From Streptomyces sp. WM6386 (GTDB lineage: Bacteria; Actinomycetota; Actinomycetes; Streptomycetales; Streptomycetaceae), in NCBI RefSeq assembly GCF_000972385.1, contig NZ_JXTE01000014.1, positions 1 to 64,000 on the forward strand: a DNA stretch of 64,000 bases. Direction: 5' to 3'. Position numbers and translations under genes: made by a program. Below are positions 19,029 to 27,565 of the stretch, one piece after another. Each line of letters begins with the position of its first letter. Positions within the stretch are counted from its first letter, which is position 1. The notes beneath the pieces are model-generated. The model was not told the origin of the DNA, searched no databases, and saw only the letters and a program-made list of their open reading frames with translations.

Positions 19029-19520
19029 GTGACCGACAGCAGCAGACCGCCCCTCGCCGTGTTCGACCTGGACAACACCCTCGCGGACACGGCCCACCGG
19101 CAGCGCTTCCTGGAGCGCAAGCCTCGCGACTGGGACGGCTTCTTCGCCGCCGCACCCCAGGACCCACCCCTCGCGCAGGGCATCGCCCTGGTCCTGGAGA
19201 GCGCCGAGGAGTGCGAGGTCGTCTATCTCACCGGCCGGCCCGAGCGCTGCCGACAGGACACGCTCGCCTGGCTCGCCGCGCAGGGACTGCCCGAGGGGCG
19301 TGTCCACATGCGGCGCGACAACGACCGCAGGCCCGCCCGGCGCACCAAGCTGGAGACCCTGCGCCGACTCGCCCGCACCCGTGAGATCCGGGTGCTGGTG
19401 GACGACGACGAACTGGTCTGCGAGGACGCCGAACGGGCCGGATTCACCGTCGTACGGGCGCGCTGGACCGCCCCCTCCGCTGCGCTGAAGACCGCGCAGG
19501 AGCGGGAGGGGCGGACCTGA
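19029..19520 (+). CDS. HAD-type phosphatase domain protein (polynucleotide kinase-phosphatase-like)
   Basis: 163 residues. The GTG at 19029 is chosen because TAGGGT (19016-19021) lies 7 bases upstream, indicating a leaderless transcript; an in-frame TTG at 19005 would precede the promoter. HAD motif I is VFDLDNTLADT (Asp nucleophile and acid/base), motif II YLTGRPERCR, and the final acidic motif VLVDDDELVCEDAERAG. The small cap-less form resembles the 3'-phosphatase of polynucleotide kinases, but the substrate is unknown. Confidence 0.82.
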   Translation: MTDSSRPPLAVFDLDNTLADTAHRQRFLERKPRDWDGFFAAAPQDPPLAQGIALVLESAEECEVVYLTGRPERCRQDTLAWLAAQGLPEGRVHMRRDNDRRPARRTKLETLRRLARTREIRVLVDDDELVCEDAERAGFTVVRARWTAPSAALKTAQEREGRT

Positions 19521-19530
19521 GCCGGTGCAG

Positions 19531-19746
19531 CTAGTCCGACTCGTCCAGGCGGAAGCCCACCTTCAGGCCCACCTGCCAGTGCGCGACCTGTCCGTCCTCG
19601 ATCTGGCCCCGCACCTGGGTCACCTCGAACCAGTCGAGGTTCCGCAGGGTCTGTGAGGCACGGCCGATACCGTTGCGGATGGCCTGGTCGACGCCGTCGG
19701 GCGAGGTGCCGACGATCTCGGTCACCCGATAGGTGTGATTCGTCAT
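19531..19746 (-). CDS. Dodecin family flavin-binding protein
   Basis: 71 residues from the ATG of MTNHTYRVTEIVGTSP at 19746. The sequence fits dodecin throughout: TEIVGTSPDGVDQAIRNGI, ASQTLRNLDWFEVTQVRG with the flavin-stacking Trp, and IEDGQVAHWQVGLKVGF. Dodecins form 12-mers that store or buffer flavins or CoA. It lies convergent and tight against the HAD phosphatase gene, and downstream of egtD on the same strand. Confidence 0.93.
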   Translation of the reverse strand: MTNHTYRVTEIVGTSPDGVDQAIRNGIGRASQTLRNLDWFEVTQVRGQIEDGQVAHWQVGLKVGFRLDESD

Positions 19747-19789
19747 GGCTCCACCGTGCCCCACGTGGCGGCGGAGCGCGAGCCGTCCG

Positions 19790-20752
19790 TCACCGCACCG
19801 TGCTCAGCGACAGCGCGAACCGGCCTTGTTCGTCCGTCCACCAGTGGGCCAATTCCAGGCCCGCGGCGGACAGTTCGGCGCGCACGCCCTCCTTCCGGAA
19901 CTTCGCCGACACCTCGGTGTGCAACTCCTCGCCCGCCGCGAAGTCGATGGCGAGATCCAGCGCGGGGATCTTCACGGTCTGTGCGGTACGGGAGCGCAGC
20001 CGCATCTCGATCCACTCGTTCTCCGCGTCCCAGAGCGCCACATGGTCGAAGGCGCCGGGATCGAAGTCGGCCCCCAGTTCGCGGTCGACGACGGTCAGGA
20101 CGTTCTTGTTGAACTCCGCCGTCACCCCGGCCGCGTCGTCGTACGCCCTGACCAGCACGTTCTCGTCCTTGACGAGGTCCGTGCCGAGCAGCAGGGCGTC
20201 GCCGGGGGAGAGCAGGGCGCGGACCGAGGTGAAGAACTCCGCCCGCTCGGCCGGCAGCAGATTGCCGATCGTGCCGCCGAGGAACGCCACCAGCCGGGGA
20301 CCCGGTGTCCCGGGCAGGGTGAGCTCGGCCGTGAAGTCGGCGATCAGGGCGTGCACGTTCAGCCCCGGCCGCTCCGCGATCAGCGCGTGCCCGGCCCGCG
20401 TGAGGGCGCTCTCGCTGACATCGACGGGCACGTACGTGTGCAGGTCGCTCAGCGCGTCGATGACGTACCGCGTCTTCTCCGAGGAACCGGAGCCCAGCTC
20501 GACGAGGGTGCGGGCACCGGAGGCCGCCGCGATCTCGGTGGCCCGGGCGACGAGGATCTCCCGCTCGGCACGGGTCGGGTAGTACTCCGGCAACTCGGTG
20601 ATCTGATCGAAGAGTTCGCTGCCGTGGGCGTCGTAGAACCACTTCGGCGGCAGGGTCTTCGGTGTGCGGGTCAGACCGCGCAGGACGTCGGCGCGCAGGG
20701 CGGCCTCGGTGGCGTCCTCGGGCAGGGTGCGGGTGAGAAGGAACGGGCTCAC
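19790..20752 (-). CDS. egtD: L-histidine N-alpha-methyltransferase EgtD
   Basis: 320 residues. It trimethylates histidine to hercynine, the first step of ergothioneine synthesis. Family motifs include LPPKWFYDAHGSELFDQIT, LPEYYPTRAERE, the SAM motif LVELGSGSSEKTR, AFLGGTIGNL, and the C-terminal LAHWWTDEQGRFALSLS. It is last in egtA-egtB-egtC-egtD and overlaps the end of egtC by four bases. Confidence 0.95.
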   Translation of the reverse strand: MSPFLLTRTLPEDATEAALRADVLRGLTRTPKTLPPKWFYDAHGSELFDQITELPEYYPTRAEREILVARATEIAAASGARTLVELGSGSSEKTRYVIDALSDLHTYVPVDVSESALTRAGHALIAERPGLNVHALIADFTAELTLPGTPGPRLVAFLGGTIGNLLPAERAEFFTSVRALLSPGDALLLGTDLVKDENVLVRAYDDAAGVTAEFNKNVLTVVDRELGADFDPGAFDHVALWDAENEWIEMRLRSRTAQTVKIPALDLAIDFAAGEELHTEVSAKFRKEGVRAELSAAGLELAHWWTDEQGRFALSLSTVR

Positions 20753-21540
20753 GTACGGGGCTCCTTCGACGGTGCGATGGCCGAGGCGGCGTCACTCGGC
20801 TCCTTCAGTGGGGTGAGCAGCACGTCCGTGCGGCTCGCCGCGAGCAGGGTGCGGTCGGGGACCTCCCGCCAGTGCGGATCGTCGTCGTAGGGCTCGGAAG
20901 CGACGACCGTGCCGCGGGAGCACGTCAGATACCAGAGGGTGTCGCCCCAGGTGGTCGCGGCGATGGTCTCGCCGTTGGTGAGGAGGAGGTTGAGGCGCGA
21001 GCCGGGGGCCGCCTCGGCGACCTCCAGGACCGTGTCGGCCAGTGCCTGGCTCTCGTCGTCGCCGGCGCGGAGGCGGGCCAGGACCAGGGCCCAGACGAAC
21101 GCCGAGTCGTTGCGGGCCTCCATCGACAGCAGGTCGGCGGCGGGCAGGGTCTGGGTCAGCGGTGCCAGGGAGCGCGGCCAGCCCTTGACCGCGCCGTTGT
21201 GGCTGAACAGCCACGGCCCGCTCGCGTACGGTGCCGCCGCGGCCTCGGCGTCGGCGCCCGCCAGCGTGGCGTCACGGACCGCGGCGAGCAGCGCCGAGGT
21301 CCGTACGACCCGGGCCAGGTCCGCGAAGGACTGGTCCGCCCAGATGGGCCCGGCCCGGCGGTAGCGGGCCGGCGCCGGGTCGCCCTCGGCGTACCAACCG
21401 ACCCCGAAACCATCGGCGTTGACGGTGCCGTAGCGCTGGTGCCGGGGTGCCCAGGACTGGCGGTACAGGCTGTGCGCCGGCTCCGTGAGGAGTCGGCCGA
21501 GCGGCTCCGCCCCGCCCAGATACGCCAGGTGACGGCACAT
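20749..21540 (-). CDS. egtC: Gamma-glutamyl-hercynylcysteine sulfoxide hydrolase EgtC
   Basis: 263 residues from MCRHLAYLGG at 21540. Cys2 is the N-terminal nucleophile of class II glutamine amidotransferase-like enzymes. Other family motifs are NADGFGVGWYAEG, GPWLFSHNGAVKGW and the late CSRGTVVASEPYDDD. It removes the gamma-glutamyl group from the EgtB product. Its start overlaps the egtB stop (TGATG), and its stop overlaps the egtD start. Confidence 0.95.
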   Translation of the reverse strand: MCRHLAYLGGAEPLGRLLTEPAHSLYRQSWAPRHQRYGTVNADGFGVGWYAEGDPAPARYRRAGPIWADQSFADLARVVRTSALLAAVRDATLAGADAEAAAAPYASGPWLFSHNGAVKGWPRSLAPLTQTLPAADLLSMEARNDSAFVWALVLARLRAGDDESQALADTVLEVAEAAPGSRLNLLLTNGETIAATTWGDTLWYLTCSRGTVVASEPYDDDPHWREVPDRTLLAASRTDVLLTPLKEPSDAASAIAPSKEPRT

Positions 21541-22850
21541 CAGACGCCCTCCGCGGAACGGGCGGTGCGGAAGCCGGAGAAGATCTGCCGCCGGATCGGG
21601 TAGTCCCAGTTGCGGAACGTGCCCCGGCAGGCAACCGCGTCGACGGCGAACGAACCGCCGCGCAGCACCTTGTGCTCGGGGCCGAAGAACACTTCCGAGT
21701 ACTCCTTGTACGGGAATGCCTCGAAGCCCGGGTACGGCTGGAAGTCGCTCGCCGTCCACTCCCACACGTCGCCGATCAACTGCCGTACACCGAGCGGGGA
21801 TTCGCCCTCGGGATAGCTGCCCGCCGGGGCCGGGCGCAGATGCCGCTGGCCGAGGTTGGCGTGCTCGGGCGCCGGGTCGGCGTCACCCCACGGGTAGCGC
21901 ATCGAGCGGTCCGTGGTGGGGTCGTGGCGGGCGGCCTTCTCCCACTCGGCCTCGGTGGGCAGCCGCCGCCTGGCCCAGCGGGCGTACGCGTCGGCCTCGT
22001 ACCAGCTCACGTGCACCACGGGCTCGTCGGGCGGCACGGTCTCGGTGACACCGAAGCGGCGGCGCAGCCACTGGTTGCCGTCGCGGCGCCAGAACAGCGG
22101 GGCGTCGATGTTGTGCTGCCGGATGTAGTCCCAGCCGGCCGGGGCCCACCACTGGTCGAGCCAGTAGCCGCCGTCCTCGATGAACTCCTGGTACGCCTCG
22201 TTGGTGACCGGAGCCGTGTCGATGTAGAACGGCGCCACCTCCCGCCGGTGCGCCGGGCGTTCGTTGTCCAGCGCCCACGGCTCGTCGGAGGTGCCCATCA
22301 TGAACGGGCCGCCGGGCACCAGGACTTCGGCCGGGCCGGTGTACAGGGGTGCGGGGGCCGGGTCGGGGGCGGTCAGGGCCTGGGGGCCGGTGCGGAGCTG
22401 ATGGGTGATCAGCATCGTCTCGTCGTGCTGCTGTTCGTGCTGCGCGATCATCCCGAAGGCGAACCCCGCCTCGGTGAGCCGCGTGCCGTGGAACGCGGTG
22501 CCCTCCAGCAGGTCCAGGACCCGGCCGCGCACCTCCGCCGCATACCGCCGGGCCTCGTCGGGCGGGAGCAGCGGCAGCTTGGGCCGTTCCGCGCGCGGGT
22601 GCTCGAAGGCGTCGTAGAGGCCGTCGATCTCGGGCCGCATCGCCTCCCGCCCCGCGACACCCCGCAGCAGCCAGAGCTCCTCCTGGTTGCCGATGTGCGC
22701 GAGGTCCCACACCAGCGGGGACATCAGCGGCGAGTGCTGGGCGGTGAGGTCGGGGTCCTCGACACAGCTGGTCAGCAGCGTCGTGCGGTCGCGCGCCGTG
22801 GTGAGGGTGAGCAGCGCCCGGACGCGGAGCGTCTCGGCGTCGTCGGTCAT
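21540..22850 (-). CDS. egtB: Hercynine oxygenase / sulfoxide synthase EgtB
   Basis: 436 residues. The N-terminal DinB-like domain supplies the iron triad: His52 (DLAHIGNQEE) plus His138 and His142 (HEQQHDE). The C-terminal formylglycine-generating-enzyme-like domain has WDYIRQHNIDAP, RLPTEAEWEKAARHDP, WEWTASDFQPYPGF and RGGSFAVDAVACRGTFRNW. It joins hercynine to gamma-glutamylcysteine with oxygen, consistent with the neighbouring EgtA that makes that dipeptide. It is coupled to egtA by ATGA and to egtC by TGATG. Confidence 0.95.
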   Translation of the reverse strand: MTDDAETLRVRALLTLTTARDRTTLLTSCVEDPDLTAQHSPLMSPLVWDLAHIGNQEELWLLRGVAGREAMRPEIDGLYDAFEHPRAERPKLPLLPPDEARRYAAEVRGRVLDLLEGTAFHGTRLTEAGFAFGMIAQHEQQHDETMLITHQLRTGPQALTAPDPAPAPLYTGPAEVLVPGGPFMMGTSDEPWALDNERPAHRREVAPFYIDTAPVTNEAYQEFIEDGGYWLDQWWAPAGWDYIRQHNIDAPLFWRRDGNQWLRRRFGVTETVPPDEPVVHVSWYEADAYARWARRRLPTEAEWEKAARHDPTTDRSMRYPWGDADPAPEHANLGQRHLRPAPAGSYPEGESPLGVRQLIGDVWEWTASDFQPYPGFEAFPYKEYSEVFFGPEHKVLRGGSFAVDAVACRGTFRNWDYPIRRQIFSGFRTARSAEGV

Positions 22851-24136
22851 GAGCGGAGGTCCTTCCCGTGCAACCGGTCCAGCAGATCGTCGGCGGGGCA
22901 GCGGCCCTTCAGGACGTATCGCTCCAGGTACGCCGCGACGGCACCCGTGACCTCGGCGGTCGCGCCGAGCCGGGGCAGGGCGTCGAGGGCGGCCGTGAAG
23001 CACTGGACGGCCACGTCGTGCAGTTCCGGGTCGGCGAGGCCGGTGCGGGCCGCGTCGAGCCACAGCGGGTTGTGCGGGGCGGGCAGCCCCAGGGCCCGCT
23101 CGGCCAGCGGCTTCACCGCGCGGTAGGCGGTCTCGGCGGCCTCGGGGTCGTCGAAGAGCGCCGTCGTCACGGCGAGCGGCACGATCCAGCCGTCGTCGCC
23201 GGGCTGGGCGTCGATCATGCGCAGCTCGAGGTGGCCGCGCGGTCTGATCGGCGGGAACAGCGTGGTGAGGTGGTAGTCGAGGTCCTCGCGGGTCGGCGGC
23301 CTCGGTGTCGCGGAGCGGGTCCAGTCGCGGAAGGTCATGGCGTCCGGGACGTCCCAGGCGCGGCCCTCCTGGCGGATGCACATCACCGGGGCGTCGAGCA
23401 CGTGCCGCGCCCACCCCTCGCGCGGGTCCCCGTCCAGCGGGGGAGCGCCCGCCCGGCCCGCGCCGATCTCCATCCACAGCAGCTGCCGGGTGGAGACCCA
23501 GCCGGTGGGTTCACGGCCGACCAGCGGGGAGTTGGCGAACGCGGCGACCAGGACCGGGCCCAGCTGGTGTGCCAGCCACCAGCGCCGCCCGTGCCCGAGC
23601 GGGCCCGGCTCCTCGTAGCCGGCGTCCAGGCACACCTGCACGGAGGCGGAGGTGCACATCATGGCGCGGCCGGCGGGGCCCGTGCGGTCGAGACAGGCCT
23701 CCATCGCGTCGTAACGGGGCTCGTGCAGATAGCGGCGGGGCGAATGCCAGGGATCGTTGCCGACGCCCACGAGGCCGAGATCGCGCTCGGCGAGCGTGGC
23801 GCGGACGGCGTCCAGATCGGCGGAGACGGTGCCGATGCACTCCATCAGGGAGGCGGCGGGCGGCGAGCTCAGCTCCAGCTGGCCGCCGGGCTCGACGGTG
23901 AGCGCCGAGCTGAGGGGCACGGTCCGCAGTGCGGCGTAGGCCGCTTCGAGTCGTTCGGGTGTGACGGGGAGCTGCGGCAGGCGCAGCTCGTGGACGAGCC
24001 ATTCCACCTCGACCCCGACGGTGCGGGGCGGTCCGGTCTTGAAGCAGATACCCCTGACCAGGGCCTCCACCTCGGCGGCGGACAGAGCGGTGCGGGGCTC
24101 CGTACAGTCGCTACAGTCGGTTATTGAATCGGACAT
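22847..24136 (-). CDS. egtA: Glutamate-cysteine ligase EgtA
   Basis: 429 residues from the ATG at 24136, with AGGAGG 8 bases upstream. The GCS2-type fold shows VGVEVEWLVHELRLP, VEPGGQLELSSPP (ATP/Mg-binding glutamates), GNDPWHSPRRYL, MMCTSASVQVCLD, and HLELRMIDAQPGDDGW. It makes gamma-glutamylcysteine for EgtB. It is the first gene of the egtABCD operon. The gap to the divergent PARG-like gene (24137-24413) holds the promoters; no consensus sigma-R site is visible there. Confidence 0.93.
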   Translation of the reverse strand: MSDSITDCSDCTEPRTALSAAEVEALVRGICFKTGPPRTVGVEVEWLVHELRLPQLPVTPERLEAAYAALRTVPLSSALTVEPGGQLELSSPPAASLMECIGTVSADLDAVRATLAERDLGLVGVGNDPWHSPRRYLHEPRYDAMEACLDRTGPAGRAMMCTSASVQVCLDAGYEEPGPLGHGRRWWLAHQLGPVLVAAFANSPLVGREPTGWVSTRQLLWMEIGAGRAGAPPLDGDPREGWARHVLDAPVMCIRQEGRAWDVPDAMTFRDWTRSATPRPPTREDLDYHLTTLFPPIRPRGHLELRMIDAQPGDDGWIVPLAVTTALFDDPEAAETAYRAVKPLAERALGLPAPHNPLWLDAARTGLADPELHDVAVQCFTAALDALPRLGATAEVTGAVAAYLERYVLKGRCPADDLLDRLHGKDLRS

Positions 24137-24413
24137 GTCGGGATCCTCCTGAGATTCCACCATGCCACCGGCCCGGATGATGTTGGCCGGACCGGCATAG
24201 CTCGTCCCACCCAAAACCCTCGCGGCGTTTCGCACAAGAGTGCATATCGTCGTAATCGGGGCCGACGATCTCCGTTTTCTGCGCGTTTGCTGGGTGTTTT
24301 CGAGGCCGGGAAACTCCGTTGCACCGTATGACCAGCATCGCCCAGGATGCCTGCATGAGCACGACGGGGGAGCGCGCACGGCGCGCGTTCGCGGCGCCCA
24401 CGGGGGTGGCGCC

Positions 24414-25229
24414 ATGAGCGCGCGCCTGCGTGGCATCGCACAGCAGACGGAGCAGATCGTCGAGGCGGGGTTCTATCGCGCCTGTGACGGACGCGAGGTG
24501 TCCATCGGGGCCGGGACCGAGGCCGCACGGGCCGGTACGCGGATGTACGGGCCGGATCCCGTGCCCGTGCCGCAGCTCGCGCCCGGCGACACGTTCGTCG
24601 AGGTCACGGGCGAGAGCAGTCTGGAGGCCGCCCGTCGGCTGGGCGGTGTGCCGGTCGTCCTGAACTTCGCCTCGGCCCGCAACCCGGGCGGTGGCTATCT
24701 CAACGGCGCCCAGGCCCAGGAGGAGGCCCTGTGCCGCGCCTCCGCGCTGTACGCCTGTGTGCGGGAGGCCAGGGACTTCTACGACCATCACCGGGCCCAC
24801 CGCGACGCTTTCTACACGGACCGTGTCATCCACTCGCCGGCCGTCCCCGTCTTCCGGGACGACCGCGGCCGCCTGCTGGACGAGCCGTACACCGCCGGCT
24901 TCCTGACCGCGGCCGCGCCGAACGCGGGCGTCGTACGGCGTACGGTGCCGCAGCGCACGGCCGAGCTGCCGCACGCCCTGGCGGTGCGTGCCGAGCGGGT
25001 GCTGGAGGTGGCGGCGGCCGAGGGGTACCGGCGGCTGGTGCTCGGCGCGTGGGGCTGCGGGGTCTTCCAGAACGACCCGGCGCAGGTCGCGGGTGCCTTC
25101 CACGGGCTGCTCGGGCCGGGCGGGCGGTTCACAGGGGCCTTCGAGCACGTGGTGTTCGGCGTCCTGGACCGCACGCCCGGGAACGTGGTCCGGGCCGCCT
25201 TCGAGAAGACCCTTCAGGTCCAGCCGTAG
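24414..25229 (+). CDS. PARG-like ADP-ribose glycohydrolase (TIGR02452/DUF2263 family)
   Basis: 271 residues from the ATG at 24414, preceded by GGGGGTGG. The signature NPGGGYLNGAQAQEE is the GGG-x7-QEE catalytic loop of poly(ADP-ribose) glycohydrolases, where the second Glu is catalytic. Downstream are LTAAAPNAG and VLGAWGCGVFQNDP of the macro-domain fold. Bacterial-type PARGs remove ADP-ribose chains from proteins. The gene is divergent from egtA, and its last 16 bases overlap the convergent PemK-like gene. No ADP-ribosyltransferase gene is in this window. Confidence 0.83.
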   Translation: MSARLRGIAQQTEQIVEAGFYRACDGREVSIGAGTEAARAGTRMYGPDPVPVPQLAPGDTFVEVTGESSLEAARRLGGVPVVLNFASARNPGGGYLNGAQAQEEALCRASALYACVREARDFYDHHRAHRDAFYTDRVIHSPAVPVFRDDRGRLLDEPYTAGFLTAAAPNAGVVRRTVPQRTAELPHALAVRAERVLEVAAAEGYRRLVLGAWGCGVFQNDPAQVAGAFHGLLGPGGRFTGAFEHVVFGVLDRTPGNVVRAAFEKTLQVQP

Positions 25230-25660
25230 CGCTCGTGCAGCCGCTGCCTGACCAGGTTGAACCGCATCCGGTCCAGCGCACAGGCCTCCCGGCGCATACC
25301 GTCCTCGTGCAGTCGCAGGACACGGTCGACGTCCACCCAGGAGTCCCGGCCGGTGCGGTCCCAGGGGCCGCTGCCGATCGCCACCCACTCCCGGTTGCCG
25401 TCGTGGCGCTTGCTCGACAGCTGCACGGCGAGGAACGTTCCGGCCGCCTCCCGGGCGACCACGAGCACGGGCCGGTCCTTGCCCCGTCCGTCGTTCTCCT
25501 CATAGGGCACCCAGGTCCACACGATCTCGCCCGGGTCGGGGTCGCCGTCGTGCGCGGGTGAGTACTCGGTGCGCACCCGGCCCACCTCGCGGACGTCGGC
25601 CTCGGTGGTCGCGGTGGGGCCGAAGCGGCCGGGGACGTGTCCATCGGTAAACGCAGTCAC
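25214..25660 (-). CDS. PemK/MazF-like protein without a visible antitoxin
   Basis: 148 residues. The PemK/MazF core is seen from about residue 44: GEIVWTWVPYEENDGRGKDRPVLVV, FLAVQLSSKRHD, then a strand with REWVAIGSGPWD. The N-terminal 40 residues are extra and polar. Classical MazF toxins are endoribonucleases paired with an upstream antitoxin; none is present in the 42 bases upstream or beyond, where the flotillin gene ends. It may be an orphan or a domesticated member. The 3' end overlaps the convergent PARG-like gene by 16 bases. Confidence 0.75.
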   Translation of the reverse strand: MTAFTDGHVPGRFGPTATTEADVREVGRVRTEYSPAHDGDPDPGEIVWTWVPYEENDGRGKDRPVLVVAREAAGTFLAVQLSSKRHDGNREWVAIGSGPWDRTGRDSWVDVDRVLRLHEDGMRREACALDRMRFNLVRQRLHERYGWT

Positions 25661-25702
25661 GGGGGCACCTTAGAGGCTGCCCCCGTGATCAGTTGTGACG
25701 GG

Positions 25703-27187
25703 TCACTTGTCGTCCATCGGCACCTTCTGAGCCGGCGGCGGCGTCGCGATCCCGTTGAGGGACGAAGTGCCCGCCGGTTCCTGTCCGTTCTGGTTCATGG
25801 ACGCCAGCAGCTGACGTGCCAGCCCCAGCCCGGTGCCGCCCATGGTGAGCGCCTTGGCGAGCATGTCCGCCATGCCGTCGGCCCCGTTGAGCACGACCAT
25901 GTTGTCGACGCTGCCGAACGCGGACGCGCCCGCCCTGACGATCTCCGGCCAGTTCTCGGCGAGTTGCTGCGCGACCACCGCCTCCTGGTTCTCGGCGAGA
26001 GCGGCGGCCCGGGCCTTGATGGCCTCCGCCTCGGCGAGACCCTTGGCCTTCGTCGCCTCGGCCTGTGCCAGACCCCTGGCCTGAGCCGCCGCGGCCTCCG
26101 CCTCACCGGTGGCCCGGGTCGACGCGGCCATGGCCGTACCCCGGGCCTTGGTCGCCTCGGCCTCGGCACCCGCGGCCGTCTTGACCCGGGTCGCCTCGGC
26201 CGCCGCCGCCAGCTCCGTCTCCTTCGCCTTGGCCTGGGCCGCGGAGATCCGCGCGTCCCGCTCGGCCTCGGCGAGTGTGCGCTTCTCGTAGGCCTGGGCG
26301 TCCGCCGGCTTGCGGACGTCCGCCTGGAGCTGCTGCTCGCGCCGGTTCGCCTCGAGTTCGGCGATCCGGGTTTCCTGGACGACGACCTCCTGCCGGGCCG
26401 CGGCGTCCGCGAGCGGACCGGCCTGGCGGGCTTTCGCGCCCGCCTTGTCCCGCTCGGCCTGGTAGCCGGCCTGGAGGATCTCGCTGTCCCGGGTGGCCTC
26501 CGCCATCCGTGCGAACGACTTCTGCTCGGCCTCCGTGGCCAGCCGGTTCGCCTCCGCCTGCGCGATGCGCGCGTCCCGCTGGACGGCCGCCGCGTGCGGC
26601 ATCGCCAGGTTCTGGATGTACCCGGTCGGGTCCTCGATCTCATGGATCTGCAGGGAGTCGACGATGAGCCCCAGCTTCTCCATCTCCGTGCCGCAGGCGG
26701 CCCGGGTCTGCCCGGTGAGCTTCTCCCGGTCGCGGATCATCTCCTCGACGGTCAACCCGCCGACGATGGACCGCAGATGACCGGCGAACACGTTGTGCAC
26801 CCGCTCCGACATCAGCTTCTGCTGGTCGAGGAAACGGCGCCCCGCGTTGGCGATCGACACGAAGTCGTCGCCCACCTTGAAGATGACCACGCCCCGCACC
26901 TTGAGCGGAATGCCCTGGTGGGTCACGCAATCCACGTGCAGCTCGGTCTCGTTGAGGTCCAGCGAGAGCTTGCGCACCGCCTGCACGCCGGGCAGCACCA
27001 GCGTGCCGCGCCCCGTGACGATGCGGAACCCCATGCCTTCCTCGAGGCCCTCGGTCTTGTGCTTGGAGCCGGAGATGATGAGCGCCTCATTGGGCTCGGC
27101 CACGCGCCACATCATCTTGAACACACCGATCAACGCGAGGACGGCCACGACCGCGACCCCCGCAACGACGCCGATGACCATCGGCAT
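25703..27187 (-). CDS. Flotillin-like SPFH/band-7 membrane scaffold protein
   Basis: 494 residues. A single N-terminal transmembrane helix (MVIGVVAGVAVVAVLALIGVF) is followed by the SPFH domain (about 30-200; EPNEALIISG, GIPLKVRGVVIFKVGDD, RSIVGGLTVEEMIRDRE). A long Ala/Glu/Lys-rich coiled coil (about 205-390) with flotillin-type repeats and a C-terminal flotillin segment follow. An in-frame ATG at 27181 has better spacing from GGGGG and may be the true start. Flotillins organise membrane microdomains. The small NfeD-like gene just upstream is a usual partner. Confidence 0.88.
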   Translation of the reverse strand: MPMVIGVVAGVAVVAVLALIGVFKMMWRVAEPNEALIISGSKHKTEGLEEGMGFRIVTGRGTLVLPGVQAVRKLSLDLNETELHVDCVTHQGIPLKVRGVVIFKVGDDFVSIANAGRRFLDQQKLMSERVHNVFAGHLRSIVGGLTVEEMIRDREKLTGQTRAACGTEMEKLGLIVDSLQIHEIEDPTGYIQNLAMPHAAAVQRDARIAQAEANRLATEAEQKSFARMAEATRDSEILQAGYQAERDKAGAKARQAGPLADAAARQEVVVQETRIAELEANRREQQLQADVRKPADAQAYEKRTLAEAERDARISAAQAKAKETELAAAAEATRVKTAAGAEAEATKARGTAMAASTRATGEAEAAAAQARGLAQAEATKAKGLAEAEAIKARAAALAENQEAVVAQQLAENWPEIVRAGASAFGSVDNMVVLNGADGMADMLAKALTMGGTGLGLARQLLASMNQNGQEPAGTSSLNGIATPPPAQKVPMDDK

Positions 27188-27320
27188 TCGCCCCCTTTGG
27201 ATGGTGCCCTTTCGGCACCGAACGAAGGGAGTGTGCGCCTCGCCGAGGCCGGGGTACAGACCCTTGCGGATCCTTGTCACAACCTTGACGCACAACGCTC
27301 TCACCTGCGGTGGAGCATGC

Positions 27321-27539
27321 TCAACTGTCGTACGCCGCCTGGACGTAGACGGTTCTCGGCGCCTGGTACTCCACCACCATCACCACGGTGCCCCGCTCGA
27401 TACGGTCCGTGCCGGTGGCCGCGTAGGCGAGAAAGTGCTCGGCGCCGCCCCGAACCCGGACGATCACCTCGCCGACGAGCCCGGGCCCCACCGTTCCGGT
27501 GACCCGACCCATGAGCCCGACCATCGACGCATCGTCCAT
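27321..27539 (-). CDS. Small soluble NfeD-like OB-fold protein
   Basis: 72 residues from the ATG at 27539. The sequence is a single beta-rich OB unit: GLMGRVTGTVGPGLVGEVIVRVRGG, then IERGTVVMVVEYQAPRTVYVQ, like the C-terminal domain of NfeD proteins, here without the membrane part. NfeD-type proteins are encoded next to SPFH/flotillin genes, and the flotillin gene lies 133 bases downstream on the same strand. The start codon lacks a clear Shine-Dalgarno, so it may be leaderless or coupled to the amidase gene upstream. Confidence 0.7.
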   Translation of the reverse strand: MDDASMVGLMGRVTGTVGPGLVGEVIVRVRGGAEHFLAYAATGTDRIERGTVVMVVEYQAPRTVYVQAAYDS

Positions 27540-27565
27540 GGTCACAGGGTAAGGGCCGAACGCCG

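Noticed and set aside
24137..24413. Sigma-R (thiol stress) promoter for egtABCD
   Set aside because: A GGGAAA is present on the plus strand but no GTT follows at 18-19 bases, and nothing fits on the minus strand used by egtA.
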